Shown piece by piece: positions 34,711-46,634 of a stretch of 64,000 nt of DNA (the stretch's first letter is position 1; the number at the start of each line of letters is the position of its first letter). Under the pieces are notes generated by a model. The model worked only from the letters and a program-made list of their open reading frames with translations. It did not search any database and was not told the origin of the DNA. The stretch lies in contig OV050033.1 in NCBI GenBank assembly GCA_920105625.2, forward strand, positions 5,808,001-5,872,000, given 5' to 3'. Position numbers and translations under genes: made by a program. Origin of the DNA: Clusia tigrina. Its lineage: Eukaryota > Arthropoda > Insecta > Diptera > Clusiidae.

Positions 34711-35990
34711 GGGGTTCTGCATTAAGTCACTTGTGTAGAGGCAACTTATTCGTTATGGTCTATTTATACCTTTTCTGTTATATTTGTCTATATCGCTCCT
34801 TTGTGATATATACGAGTATGTGTATATTTCACTTGTGGCATATGCGTCCCATACCCAGGATATCAGTTCTCCGCCGCCCCTGATTGCTCCCTGTCCATAT
34901 TCGGTATGTTTGTTCACTGGCTTCAATTATTCCCAAATTTGCTCTGAGGTAAAAATCCGGCGCTGACTTACTCTACAATTCCGTGGGTGGTTTGACGTCT
35001 TCGGCAGTTTTGGTGCCGGTTCTATCGAAAAACAATGAAGACCCGCAAAACATGTGCACTGGATTGCTATGAAGAGTAAAGGAAAAATCAGCGTATTTCT
35101 TCCAAAACGTTTTCCACATGCCAGCAATAACTGCAATTAACCAATAAACAGCTTCGCTCCGCCAACGGCCAACGGCCAAATGAAGCAATTATCTGCGTTT
35201 AAAGTGATATATTTGTAAATAAAATAACTTGGTTCGAGGCAACCGTTCACAATTGCCAATAATAACAATTAAAAGCACACCAGCAACAACAACAACACCA
35301 GCAACACCACCAAACAAGCACACATAACAAAACATTTAACCAAAAGTAACCACAGCGCGAGTTCCGCTGGAGTAAATTTTAATAATAGAATATAAATATA
35401 CTGAGTGGAAATAATAAAGTATAAAAAAATAAATAGAAGTCTATCAAAGAAATAAACGGAACGGAACGGAACGAAATTGCCTCCAAGATGAGGAGCACAA
35501 ACAAAACGCAATTGTTCAATCCGTCAATACGCCCACCCACCCACTCAATTGAACACCGAACGCCGAGAGACTTAATTTATTTCACATTGAAGCGAAATTG
35601 CACAAACGAAGGTGGAATTACTTTGTTGTTGTTGTTGTGGTTGTTCTTCCACATTCACTTTTTGCTTTTCTTAAATGTTAATTTCGCTTCGACTCTCGCT
35701 GAAGGGCGTGGAATTTTACATTTGAAATCCTCATGAGTTATTTTCCCACAATGACACATACTTGCCACGAATACACACCCACTATAAAGCCGCCAAGCCT
35801 CAATTAGCCCTGATGAACAGCGCACGTAGTTGGAATTTGCACACCTCACAATGTGAAGAACTCTTTACTACTCTGTATAAATATCATAATAACTCTACAG
35901 TCTCTATAGTTGCTCTATAATTCGTTAATGAACATTGTCAACCAATAATACAAACATATGTAATAATATAGAAACGATTTTTGGCCCTAG
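34711..35990. other. Spacer or intron, no gene recognised
   Basis: CAACAACAA and TTGTTGTTG stretches (35285-35310, 35620-35645) and GGAACGGAACGGAACG (35459-35474) are the only notable features. ORFs are short and without domains. Confidence 0.45.
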
Positions 35991-35994
35991 ACAG

Positions 35995-36745
35995 AGGAGT
36001 ATTCCATAAGCTCCTAAACAGACTGGAGTTCCAAACCCGCAACGAATACCTGATGGGCCAGTTCACGCTCAGATATTTCCTCGAAGGGTGTCTGTAGACC
36101 GTGAGCTACTTATGCTAAACAGAGAAGACCTCTGAATACACAAAGAATAGCTGATGGGGGACTTTACGCTTAGATATCATCTCAAAATATTGCGAAGTTC
36201 CTCCAAGAATATCTGTAGGCCGTAATCTCCTTATAGTAAACATAAATAATCTCTGAATCCTCAACGGATGCCTCTAGGGCCACTTCACGCTCAGATATCA
36301 TCTCAAAAAACTGCGAATCTCCTCTAAGGATGTCTGTATTCTATGAGCTCCTTACGCTAAACAGAGAAGACCTCCGAATACACAAAAAATACCTGAAGAA
36401 ATTGCGAAGTTCCTCCAAGGATGTCTCTATTCTATAAGCTCCTTATGCTAAACAGAGAAGACCTACGAATCCTCAGTGGATACCTGACGGGCCATAATTT
36501 CCTCCAAGGATATTGGTATACCTTAAGCTGCTTATACTAAACGCAGATACTCTCCGAATCCTCAACGCATGACTGACGGGGCACTTCTCTCAGATATTAT
36601 CTCAAAAAATTGCTAATCTCTTCCAAGGCTGTCTGTAGTCCGTAAGCTACTTACGGTAAACAGAGATACCCTCTGAATCCTCCACGAATAGCTTACAGGA
36701 CACTTTACGCTTAGATATCATCTCAAAAAATTGGGAAGTTCCTCC
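35995..36745. repeat. Diverged tandem array, about 6 copies of 120 bp
   Basis: Each unit has TAAACAGAGAAGACC or a variant (near 36115, 36236, 36356, 36449, 36539, 36656), then a variant of GAATCCTCAACG, CTGATGGGCCACTTCACGCT, CAGATATCATCTCAAAAAA, TTCCTCCAAGGATGTCTGTA and AAGCTCCTTA. Period is about 121 bp, with two units shortened by internal deletion to about 91. Non-coding minisatellite-like array. Confidence 0.88.
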
Positions 36746-36749
36746 ACGA

Positions 36750-38945
36750 AACCTCCACTCTTCAATTGGGAAACGGAAACTTCTGTGACCGTTCTCTGCG
36801 AGTGCTCTGTAGTATGTAGAAAGGGATTTCGGCAAATGGAGCTGTAGCATCCGAAGCAATCTGGAACATGGAACCTATAACTATATAGTGCTTAAAGTTG
36901 ATCAAGACACTATAACCACTGACAATCGCTAAATGCCCCTTTATAAAACCTGAGAGAATCTTGTAAAAATCCTACACAGTTTAATATAAAGTTATTAACT
37001 TTATTATTTAACACTATTTGTATTTAACAGCTTTAAACGGGCAATTTTGCCACTCGTCTTGTTATCGTACGAAACGTATCGATAACGAGTTGTTGTACCA
37101 TCTCTACTTGCCCCCTACTTCTCCCCACCATTGTGCACAATGCGCCCAAGTCCGAGTGTTCACATCAAATTCTATTTATGAATGAATTTCATGTAAATAT
37201 GAAATTCGAATGACAGCTCAATCAATTTGTATTGAAGTAAGCCTCCTCTCCTCCCCCCGGACGCGGCCACCGCCGCAACTCTTCACCAGTTATCCCCGTT
37301 AGCGGCTGTGCCGGCAACGATCGTTCACAGCCGTAAACTTGAATTACAACAATTTCGCAACAACGTGTTCGTATCCACAACTGTGCCACTTGCCCCCACT
37401 CGCACCCCCTGCAATAGTGTTTGCCTATTTGCCAATGACACTGCTTGTGGGCCGAGCGTTGAGATGCGCTTACGTCATTGGAGCCGGACGGTGTTTACTT
37501 TCAGTTTAAAGACCGGTAGAGGAGACAAGGCAAATAACGCGTACTCTCGTAGTCGATCGTAGATCAGTCGCAGTCGGTGTGCAGTTTATTTGCTTTCGCT
37601 GTTTGCCCAGACACCGCGGATGATTGGAACGCAAAGTCTGTTGTCTTTCTGCCAGTCGAAGGCTAAGGTTTTCCTGCTTCGATTGCTGACTAATGAGCTC
37701 CGCTTCTATTGTAAGCCCGGGGAAATTGGTGGTGACAAATTGGTCTGCAGTTTCTATGAAATGAGAAAATCGCATTCCGTTGCGGTGTGCAAGAAATGAA
37801 TATTAGCATTGGAGGCGACAACACCAGAGGCGGACGCCTGGGTTGGTCATGTTGGCTAGAATCTGCTAAATTGAATTGACATACAATTTGTTAGGGTTTT
37901 TATGTTCACCTCTCAAGATATGCCCGCCAAAAGTGTCAATCGACCGTAGATTAATTTCGGTATTTGTGAAGATAGTCAATCGCCTTGGAATATTCGTGGT
38001 GGATCTACTACAGTTATATTCCGAGTCACAACATTGCTCATAATCTAATCTCTAAACTCACAAACCCAAATTTTTCCAAGGCTCACGATTCTCACCAGGT
38101 GTGCTCTGCTTCCCTGCCAAATCGCGTTATTTACGCGGCTGCTAAAATAATAAATTTTTATTTATGTACTCCCAATAATTCACATCTTAATTTCCTCTTT
38201 CATAATTTGGGATTTTGAGTTTTTGACGTCATCGTCTCTGTTGACGTTTTTATAGCGCCTCACACTCAACGCCCGTGATTCTCGTATCGTGTGCTCGACC
38301 ACTCTGGTATTTCGACATGTGGGTGCGTTCACATGACTACACAGCGCCTTCCGAGTGGCCCGCGGAACGGAAAGAGTGCGTTCAATAAAGACGTACAAAA
38401 AGGCGGCGAAATCGGCAATAAAACTAATTGCTGTGAGTGAGTCTGCTAAGCCAAATTTTGTTGCCTGTTGCACTTGTTTACAATGTTGTTAATAGAATTT
38501 TATCTATCTGCGCAACCAACTAGGAGTGTGTTTAGTGAATCACATGCGACGATACGCTGCTGCAAGTGCTGGGAATATGTCCAAAGCGGCAGTGACAATG
38601 CTTAACCGTGCTTCCCCAGTTGCGGCTCGTTTGACTCACGTGTGGAGCCGCTGAACAGCGCCCCGCCCACAGCTGCTATTGTGATGATGATTGTTAACCG
38701 CTGTTTGCACTGGTGAGGAATAACTTTACTACTCGAGGCACGCCGAACCAATCGAGTTATCAAGTCATTAGCATTCCTTGTTTCGAGTGATGATACATCG
38801 CCTGTGAAGTGCTGACACTTGTTTACAACATCATTAACCAATTCGTCAGTTTTTCTCAGCCCTGCACCGACAATAGAAGAGGCTCCATTAACTTTGAAAT
38901 ACTTGAATGTGGAAATAAGAAGAACACGTATTAACGAGGAAGTTC
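36750..38945. other. Spacer or possible promoter/5' UTR region, no gene recognised
   Basis: 37240-37800 is clearly GC-richer than its surroundings, contains ATCAGTCGCAGTCGG (an arthropod initiator-like TCAGTC at about 37564) and a donor-like ATTGTAAGCC near 37708. This could be a transcription start with a first exon, but no open frame or second exon supports it. 38620-38700 is similarly GC-rich. Confidence 0.4.
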
Positions 38946-38949
38946 TACA

Positions 38950-40460
38950 GATTTCTATTCTCTCTCTCTCTATTTTTTTCTCACTCTCTATTTTTTTTTC
39001 ACTCAATTTTTTTCTTTCACTCTCTTATTTTCTCTTTTATTCTCTATTTTTATCTTTTTCTTTATCTTTTTCTCTTTTTTATCTCTTTTTTTCCTCTATT
39101 TTTATCTTTTTCTTTATATTTGTCTATTTTTTCTCTCTTTTTTTCTCTATTTTTATATTTTTCTTTATATTTTTCTTTTTTTTCCCTCACTTTTTCAGTT
39201 TTTTCTCTCGGTTTTTCCATAATTTTTGTTGTTTAATTTTTTATCTTTTTCCTCTTTTTTCTCTTTATTATATCTCTTTCACCCTCATTTTTATGTTTAT
39301 TTTTTCCCTTTTGCGTCTCGCTTGTTGTCTCTCTTTTTCTCCCTTTTTCGTCTCTCTTGTCTCTCATTTTTCTTCCATTTTCAAATTTGTTTGCTTTATA
39401 CCTTTTTTCTGTTTTGTCTTTACATTTTTTCTCTCTTTTATTTATTTTTTCTCTTTTCTCTTCGTCTTCTTATTTTCTGTATTTTTTCTCTCCTTTTCTC
39501 CCTTATTTTCGCTCTCTTTTTCTCATTTTTTCTCTCTATTTATCTTCCTTTTTGCTCCCTTTCTTCTCCCTATTTTCTCCCTTTTTTCAATATTTCTCTC
39601 TCTTTTTCTCTCTTTTTCTCTATTTTCTCTCTATGTCTCTCTATTTTTCTCACGTAACCTTTTTTCCTCTCTCTTTTATCTCTCCTTCCCTCTGTCTTAC
39701 TGTTTTCACCACTCTCTTTTTTTAGATCTCCCTCCCATTCTCTATCTATCCCTCTCTTTCTATTTCTGCCTCTGTTATTCTCTTTCTATCTTTCTACCTC
39801 TTTCTCTCTCCTTATCTATCAAGCTCTATCTATTTATCCTTCTATCTCTCACTCTCTCATTATCTCTCTCTCTTTTACTCTCTCATTATCTCTCTCTCTC
39901 TTTGTCTCTAATTATCTCTCTATCTCTCTCTCATTATCTCTCTCTCAGTATCACTCTCTTACTCTCATTATCTCTCTCTCATTATCTCAGCATCTCTCTC
40001 TTACTCTCATTATCTCTCTCTCTCTCATTATCTCTCTCTCTCATTATCCCTATCTCTTTTTCTCTACCTCTTTTTCTCTATCTCTTTTTCTCAACCTCTT
40101 TATCTATATATCTTTATCTCTCTATCTCCTTACCTCTGCATCTCTTTATCTCCTTTTCTCTTTCTCTCTCAATCTCCCTATCATCTCTTTTTCTATTTTT
40201 CTCTTTCTATAATCTCCCTTTCTCTGTTTTTCTCTTTCTCTTCAATTTCTCTCTATCTCTCTATCTAGCTCTATATCTATATTTCTATCTATCTCCATCT
40301 CTTTTCTCTATATCTATCTCTATCTCTCTTCTCTATATTTCTCCCTGTCTCACCTCTATTTTTCCTTCTCTTCGAATCTATCTCCCTCTCTCTCAATCTC
40401 CCTCTCTTTTTCTTTCTCCCCCTCTTTTTCTTTTCCGCTCCCTCTTTCTCTCTCATTTGG
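38950..40460. repeat. 1.5-kb cryptically simple CT-rich (polypyrimidine) tract
   Basis: Nearly all bases are T or C on the plus strand with scattered A: TTTTTCTCTCTATTTTT in the first half, ATCTCTCTCTC-type repeats in the second half. G is almost absent for 1.5 kb. The 588-codon ORF across it (Ser/Leu/Phe/Ile only) is a consequence of composition, not a gene. Strand-asymmetric tracts of this type can form triplex structures. Confidence 0.93.
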
Positions 40461-40464
40461 CAAT

Positions 40465-42060
40465 TAGCAATTATGAAATTGGGAGAAAAACTTTTTCAGA
40501 AATGTCTCCGCTAGAGAACATCACATCACATCACATCACTCTGCCACTCACTTTGGAATGTTTATTAACACGAACAGCAATTTAATTTGTCAATAGCAGC
40601 CTTACTGACCGTAGGGGGCGGGAGGATAGGAACACATCCTTACGTTTGCCGCCCTAATGTCCACAGAGGACATGACATCTTCCTTCCCACCATGGTGTTG
40701 CCCTGCACAAAAATACGAAATTGAATTGTGTCTGTTGGTGAGCCGAGAACTTTTGTGGTCGAGAAACTTTGCAGACCGCAAAAAAATATGGTTAACAAAT
40801 TACTTTCAACAGTGCCGACAACACAGCCAGCAACAACAACATTACAACAACAAGATTGCAACAACATTACAACAAGTAGTGTAGTTCTGCAGAGAACAAG
40901 GCGACCAGACCAGACCAGACCAGACCAGACCAGACAAGAAAACTTTTGGTTGTCCGTGAAGGGGGAAAAAAGCAAACCATCCAACTGGCAGAGAAGACGG
41001 GTAGACGCGAAGAGACAATAGAGTCACAATTTTTGGAGACGGAACACTTTCAACACTTTGCAACAAAAGCCAATTCATAAGAAGAGGAAGCGGTGGCAGC
41101 AGAGGAAAAGAGTGCCCAAAAGCAGCAACAGCCACGAAAAGTTTAAAGAAAATCATAAACAACAACAACAATAACAAAAGCAATAACAAAAACAACAAAA
41201 ATAACAACAACAAAACAATCACAACAACAACAATGCATATGAATAAATAACAACACAAGAGAAAAAGTTATGAAAACAACCAACGTAGTGTACGAATACT
41301 CATATGATGGTGTGGTGTTATTATTGTGGTTGTTCTTCTTCTTCTTCAGCTGCTGTTGTTGTATTTGTTGTTGTTTTTGTAGTGGTCGTTCTTGTTGTTC
41401 TTGTAGTGTATTTGTTGTTATAGTGTAGTTGTTGTTGGAACAGGGCACAAACAACGTAAACAATGCAACAAAAAGTATTTAAAGTTCTAGTACCATTATA
41501 ACTATGGACATAACTACCATTAATTCAGCCGTGGATGAAGGGGCTTTCGTTTGGGCGGCGGGGGGTGTTATGGGCTATGTCTCTCCATGTGTGTGTGTGT
41601 GTGTGTGTGTGCAGTTTAATGGGTTCGTGCTTGCGGTACCGCAAAGTGCCCGAACACCATCCGCCGCAGGTACGTACGTACCTATTCACAACTGTGCGTA
41701 CACGGATATAATTAATAACAGAAAATGATGAATAAGAAGAGCACTAAAATGAAGAATAAAAGGTCCAAATGAACACCGAAATGTGGAATGAGGAAAAAGG
41801 TAACAGCAGAGCATGGCAAAGTCTGCTGTGCCGCCACCTTTGCCGCCATTATTGCTGCCTCCATTTGTACGAATTTCGTATATCAAGTTGGAGTTGAATA
41901 AATAATAATAATAATAATAATAAAGTAAAAATGTGTCAACGCAAGTTTTGTGCAACTTGCTGGGCTCAGCCTGTGGGTTGGCCCGGTTTGCTTTGTCCAT
42001 TTATAGTGCCTTCCTCGCTTTCAAGTACATCGCATACTTAACTGGTGTAGTGTGAATGTG
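40465..42060. other. Spacer with CAA/TTG and GT microsatellites
   Basis: Includes a CCAGA repeat (40905-40935), CAACAACAATAACA stretches (41155-41250), a TTG-rich complement-like block (41320-41440), a GT run (41590-41613) and an ATA run (41906-41925). CAA on one side and TTG on the other could pair as a long weak hairpin in RNA. No gene recognised. Confidence 0.5.
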
Positions 42061-42064
42061 AACC

Positions 42065-42250
42065 CCTTCGGCCCTGTTCGCTGAAGCGCTCTCACTGTGA
42101 CTGCGAATGCAACTGCAAATGCGACTACGACTGCGAATGCGACGGTGACCGCGACTGCAATTGTGACTGCGCTGCGACTGTGGCTGTGACTGCGATTGTG
42201 ACTGCGCTGCGACTGTGGCTGTGACTGCAATTGCGACTGCGACTGCCACG
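42065..42250. repeat. GCGACT hexamer minisatellite
   Basis: About 185 bp of degenerate TGCGACTGCGAATGCAACTG units, with a tandem copy of GCGCTGCGACTGTGGCTGTG (42165 and 42205). The minus strand reads Gln/Ser-rich in one frame and Ala/Val-rich in another because of the 6-bp period; not taken as coding. Confidence 0.85.
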
Positions 42251-42446
42251 GGCTGATATTCACACCTGAAATATTGAAATGCAACGGTGTGTGGCACGTC
42301 GTGCAGTGTAGCATACTCCCATTCTCACTCTCCCTCCCTCTCTCTCTTTCACTTATTCACACATTCCCTTGTAATTGTTTTGCTTCTCCCTCTGTCTCTG
42401 TTTTGGTTGCTGCTGCTGCAATTTGTTGCAACAATGTTGTAATTAC

Positions 42447-42605
42447 TGGAAATATTCATTCTCCCGTATCTTCTGCAGCGCCTCCCCTGTTTCGCCCACC
42501 AAATGTTGTGGTTCGGTAAGTTCGTAGTAACTAATTCCGTTCTTGTTTTTGGCTTTTTTTAATTGTTGCCTCCTCTGCCGCAGGGCTTTGGATTCATCGT
42601 AAATT
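42447..42605 (-). CDS. Possible internal coding exon, unrecognised
   Basis: On the minus strand an acceptor TTTACATTCAG is followed by an open frame reading IYDESKALRQRRQQLKKAKN, KNGISYYELTEPQHLVGETG and EALQKIRENEYF, then a donor-like CCA/GTAATT. The exon would be 159 nt, phase 2 at both ends. The peptide is highly charged, K/R/E/Q-rich and helical, with codon usage unlike a chance ORF. I do not recognise the family and could not locate flanking exons. The long GT run and hexamer array on either side separate it from any neighbour exon. Could be an exon of a minus-strand gene with large introns, or a gene fragment. Confidence 0.38.
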
Positions 42606-42647
42606 CTGAATGTAAATTTGTGAAGCGTGCTCAATTTTAAGTTGCCT

Positions 42648-42685
42648 CTTTGTGTGTGTGTGTGTGTGTGTGTATGTGTGTGTGT
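42648..42685. repeat. (GT)n microsatellite
   Basis: TGTGTG run with one TATG interruption. Confidence 0.95.
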
Positions 42686-42879
42686 TTTGTTTAATTTACT
42701 CTTTGATTTTACGCGTGGCTATTTTCGACACAGGTCAATCTCTCGAGCCATCGCCGTCATGTGGTTCAAACTTTAAAGACCAGTTGCGGTTGAAAGCGTT
42801 AAATTCTGTTTTAACTGGAGCGATGCCTATCAAACCATGTTGCTTTCCGCTGACGATTTGTTGGAGTGATGGAACTGTT

Positions 42880-43330
42880 TTCACTTGTAGTTGAGTTTCT
42901 TGGCTAATTTTTCTATTGAGGGCATCTTCTTAGAAGTTGGCGAGGCAGGCATTCTTTTAGTATAAAATATTGAATTTTCCAAGAGGGTCCTGAGAAAGTA
43001 AAGATCTGTTTTCACTTGTAGTTGGTTTGTTGGCTTTTTTATATTAAGGCCATATTCTTAGAACTTCGAAAGCAGGCATTCTTTCAGTATAAAATATTGA
43101 ATTCTCGAAGAGGCTTCTGAGAAAGCAAGGTAGTGTTTTCTTTTGTAGTTGGTTTGTTGGTTCAGTTTTCTACGGAGGCCTTCTTCATACAACTTGGGTA
43201 GGTAGACATTCTTTTAGTATTAAATATTGAATTTTCCTGAGAAAACAAGGATCTGTTTTCACTTGTAGTTGGTTCATTTTTCTATTGAGGCCTTCTTCAT
43301 ACAACTTGTGGCGGGAGGCATTCATTTAGT
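42880..43330. repeat. Tandem array, about 4 copies of 125 bp
   Basis: Units start TTTTCACTTGTAGTTG (42876, 43007, 43133, 43254 approx.) and continue with TTTGTTGGCTT, TATTGAGGCCTTCTTC, GCAGGCATTCTTTTAGTAT, AAAATATTGAATTTTCC, and CCTGAGAAAGCAAGG. Divergence is 10-20 percent by eye; the last copies are shortened. Confidence 0.88.
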
Positions 43331-45880
43331 ACCAAATATCTTTGAAGGGGTATAAAAATACGTCATCAATATTTCACTCCTCATCAGGTTTATACTCAAT
43401 TTCAATAAATTTTATCATTGCCACCATGGTGGGTCTATTAAAGCAAATATATTTTAATTGCTATACAATACGATAACTATTCTATAAACCATCCAAATTA
43501 CGAAAGAAACCTTTCGATTTGTCGAGCTTCAGCTTTTTCTATGCCAAAGAAACTGCCTGAATTCCACTTTCAGGGTTCCAGCAGCTCCTCTCCCAAGCAA
43601 GTGATCATTACTCAACAAAAAGTTGGGTTCTTTAAAGAGATCACAGCACTTCGATCGAGGCTTTAAGTGAGCCCTCATCTTGTTTAATGACCGAAATTTA
43701 GCATTTCTTTTATTGCACTAAATCCCTAAAAGGACTCTACCAGCAAATTTCCATAACCTTTACGTTGCATAGCTAGGGTTTCTTTTCCTACACTAAATCC
43801 CCAAATGGACTCCACTGAATGCAACACTTTACCAGTATAGTGTGGCATAATAAAGTTCAGAGATATATAGGGTAGATTATATATCTATAATCTCTCAGAA
43901 TTGGCTCTGCATAAACGTCATGCAAGCTTTATTAAGCCCTTATAAAGCTTGCTTAGAGTATATGCATATCAAATTGTGTGTGAGATTTCACAAGTGCTGC
44001 TTTTCATACAGTTCTGTGGAAAATGCCTGTCCCAAGGTTCGTTTATGGAACAAGGACACGCGCGCGCTCACCATGCCGCTCTCCAAAGCGGGCCCAGCGA
44101 ACACGCCAAGCTCTTTCTCACACTTAACTCAGTTAAAAATTTTATGATGCTCGTAAAGTTATCGTGCCCAAACTAAGTTTAACTCTTGCGCAACAAAAAA
44201 AACCATGAAAAGAGTTTTTTCTCTGTTTTTATTTCAGTTATAATTCAGTTGACTTTGTTTTAGCGCCGCTCTGAGCTTCTTGCCTCAGACTTCCGTTGCG
44301 ACTGTTTCACATCTCCGCGGGTTCAGTCAGCACCAAAACGAAAAGGTCACACACCTTCAGAGTGCGCGATTGTTGTTTGTGCAAAAACTAATTTTTTGTT
44401 TGCTTTTAATTTAACTAATGCGAAAAAAACGGTGCAAAAAGTTTCGCAAATAAAACAACGCGAACTCTCTGCCCAGGTTGAGGTTCGTGTGTGGCCAAGA
44501 ACCCTTTTTCGCTGCTGGTTGGAACGGGTTTCGCAAGGATACGAATACGATTTATAGTTAAACTAACATTTAGCGACATTTTTATCGCGTGCCAACTCGG
44601 TGTCCGTCCTCCCGCCACTATTTTAGTTCTCAATGTAGTAATACACAAATATTGATCCACATATATAGGAGGGTATAAGGCACACCCAGTAGAAATTTGA
44701 CTGAACTAACCTGGGAAAGCATTATGGAAGGTTGTCGGAGAGGAACATTAGCGAAGGCGTTGTCAGTGTTACGGGCTTAATGAAACAGTTTTTCGAGTTC
44801 TGAAATGATGTGGTAGCAATCTAAGGAAAGTAAGGAAGGTACTAACTAGGGAAGTCATGGAGCAATCGAGGGACCCCTGCTGTGATTCTACTTTCTAGTT
44901 TTTTTTCTCTAATTTTGTTTTCTCTAACTTTTTTTTCAGAGGTTTTGTCAACAGAGCCACTGAGAGATCGATCATTGACTTGGTTATTCCCCCCAAAAGC
45001 AATCACTACCACACTCCCTTACCGCCTCTCATTTCCTACTGGGTTTGTTTATATGCTCTTCTCTAGAGGACTGCATTGGTAATTCTTTCTGGCTACTCCC
45101 CCAATCACCTCCGTTGCCGCTGCTAACTGGAACGTGTGCTGATGACTCCCGACTGACCGACCCAGCAGCGGTCAATCGAACGACCCTCGATCCCTCGTAA
45201 ATTGTATGAAGCGTTTGCGTCACGGTTTTTGTCGCTCCCCATGCGCATTCTCTGATTGCATTTGCTTTGAACTCACTGCGCTGAACGAACATCAATTCCG
45301 CTGTTTTTGAGTCCATGGCAGGCGTTGTTGTTGTTGCTGCTGCTGTGCCGTTTACTCTGCGCCGGCAGGTGGTGTTGTGTCATCAGTGCTTACCTGTGTG
45401 CAGTGCCTTCTTTTTTGTTGCTATGCGCCAGCACGCGCTGCATTGTGGACTGTGCATTTAAGCGGCTCCTGCGCTTCGGTTTCAATTTGGGAAATTGAGT
45501 TCATGCTTCGATTTATTGCCATGCCTCCCCGAATTGTCGTTTATTGGCAGTTGTCTTCTTTGACTCGTGCTTTCCGTAATTTATGCATTTCTAGTTATTA
45601 TCCCTTTATTTATTTTATTGCTGCTCGGTTGGAAGAAGCTCTGCTGAGCCGTGGCCGTGGTGGCACATTTCAGCCCTCTCTCGTGTTATGAATGCAGTTA
45701 AAGTTACCCCAAACTCATGCCACAAGTTGCATTGTTCCTAAACTTCATTATAGTCAATCTAAAATGTCTGTGTTAAATTGCATGACCCAATAAATATATA
45801 AAATTTTCCACTCTTACAATCAGCTACAGTGTGCAGCACAGGAATGTGTCCCATGAGATAAGCGTTGAAGGTATTTTTGT
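43331..45880. other. Spacer or intron, no gene recognised
   Basis: A weak duplication of ACTAAATCCC(T/C)AAA(A/T)GGACTC occurs at about 43718 and 43794. GC-richer DNA around 44030-44330 and 45100-45480 contains short ORFs without domains. No RNA gene recognised. Confidence 0.45.
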
Positions 45881-45884
45881 ATTC

Positions 45885-46632
45885 TGTTACTCGGATATTA
45901 TAATTCTGATAATCTAATTCTGATAATATAACTCTGATGATATAATTCTGATAATATAACTCTGATGATATAATTTTGGTGATATAATTCTGATAATCTA
46001 ATTCTGAAGATATAATTCTGATAATATAATTCTGATGATATAATTCTGATAATACATTTCTGATAATATAATTCTGATAATCTAATTCTGATAATATAAC
46101 TCTGATGATATAATTCTGATAATATAACTCTGATGATATAATTTTGGTGATATAATTCTGATAATCTAATTCTGAAGATATAATTCTGCTAATATAATTC
46201 TGATGATATAATTCTGATAATACATTTCTGATAATATAATTCTGATAATCTAATTCTGATAATATAACTCTGATAATCTAATTCTGATAATATAACTCTG
46301 ATGATATAATTTTGGTGATATAATTCTGATAATCTAATTCTGATGATATAATTCTGATAATATAATTCTGATGATATAATTCTGATAATACATTTCTGAT
46401 AATATAATTCTGATAATCTAATTCTGATAATATAATTCTGATAATCTAATTCTGATAATATAACTCTGATGATATAATTCTGATAATATAATTCTGATGA
46501 TATAATTCTGATAGTATAATTTTGATAGTATAATTCTGATGATATAATTCTGATGTATATCATCTGATAGTATAATTCTGATAATATAATTCTATTAATA
46601 TAATTCTGATAATATAATTCTGATAATAACTG
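45885..46632. repeat. 14-bp satellite-like array with higher-order structure
   Basis: About 52 units of ATATAATTCTGATR. Diagnostic variants (ATCTAATTCTGATA, ATATAACTCTGATG, ATATAATTTTGGTG, ATACATTTCTGATA) recur in the same order about every 168 bp (12 units), beginning near 45909, 46081 and 46246. This is a higher-order repeat, so whole blocks were duplicated after the units diverged. The open minus-strand frame (124 codons) is composition only. Confidence 0.93.
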
Positions 46633-46634
46633 AA

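Noticed and set aside
37555..37800. Core promoter with TCAGTC initiator and first exon
   Set aside because: Single short motif; no DPE or TATA at the right spacing and no downstream exon found.
38819..40585. 588-codon plus-strand ORF
   Set aside because: Consists almost only of Ser, Leu, Phe, Ile and Tyr from a CT-rich low-complexity tract; no start context, domain or splice support.
46189..46563. 124-codon minus-strand ORF with IIRIISSELYYQN repeats
   Set aside because: Composition of the 14-bp array; no stop arises because of unit sequence.
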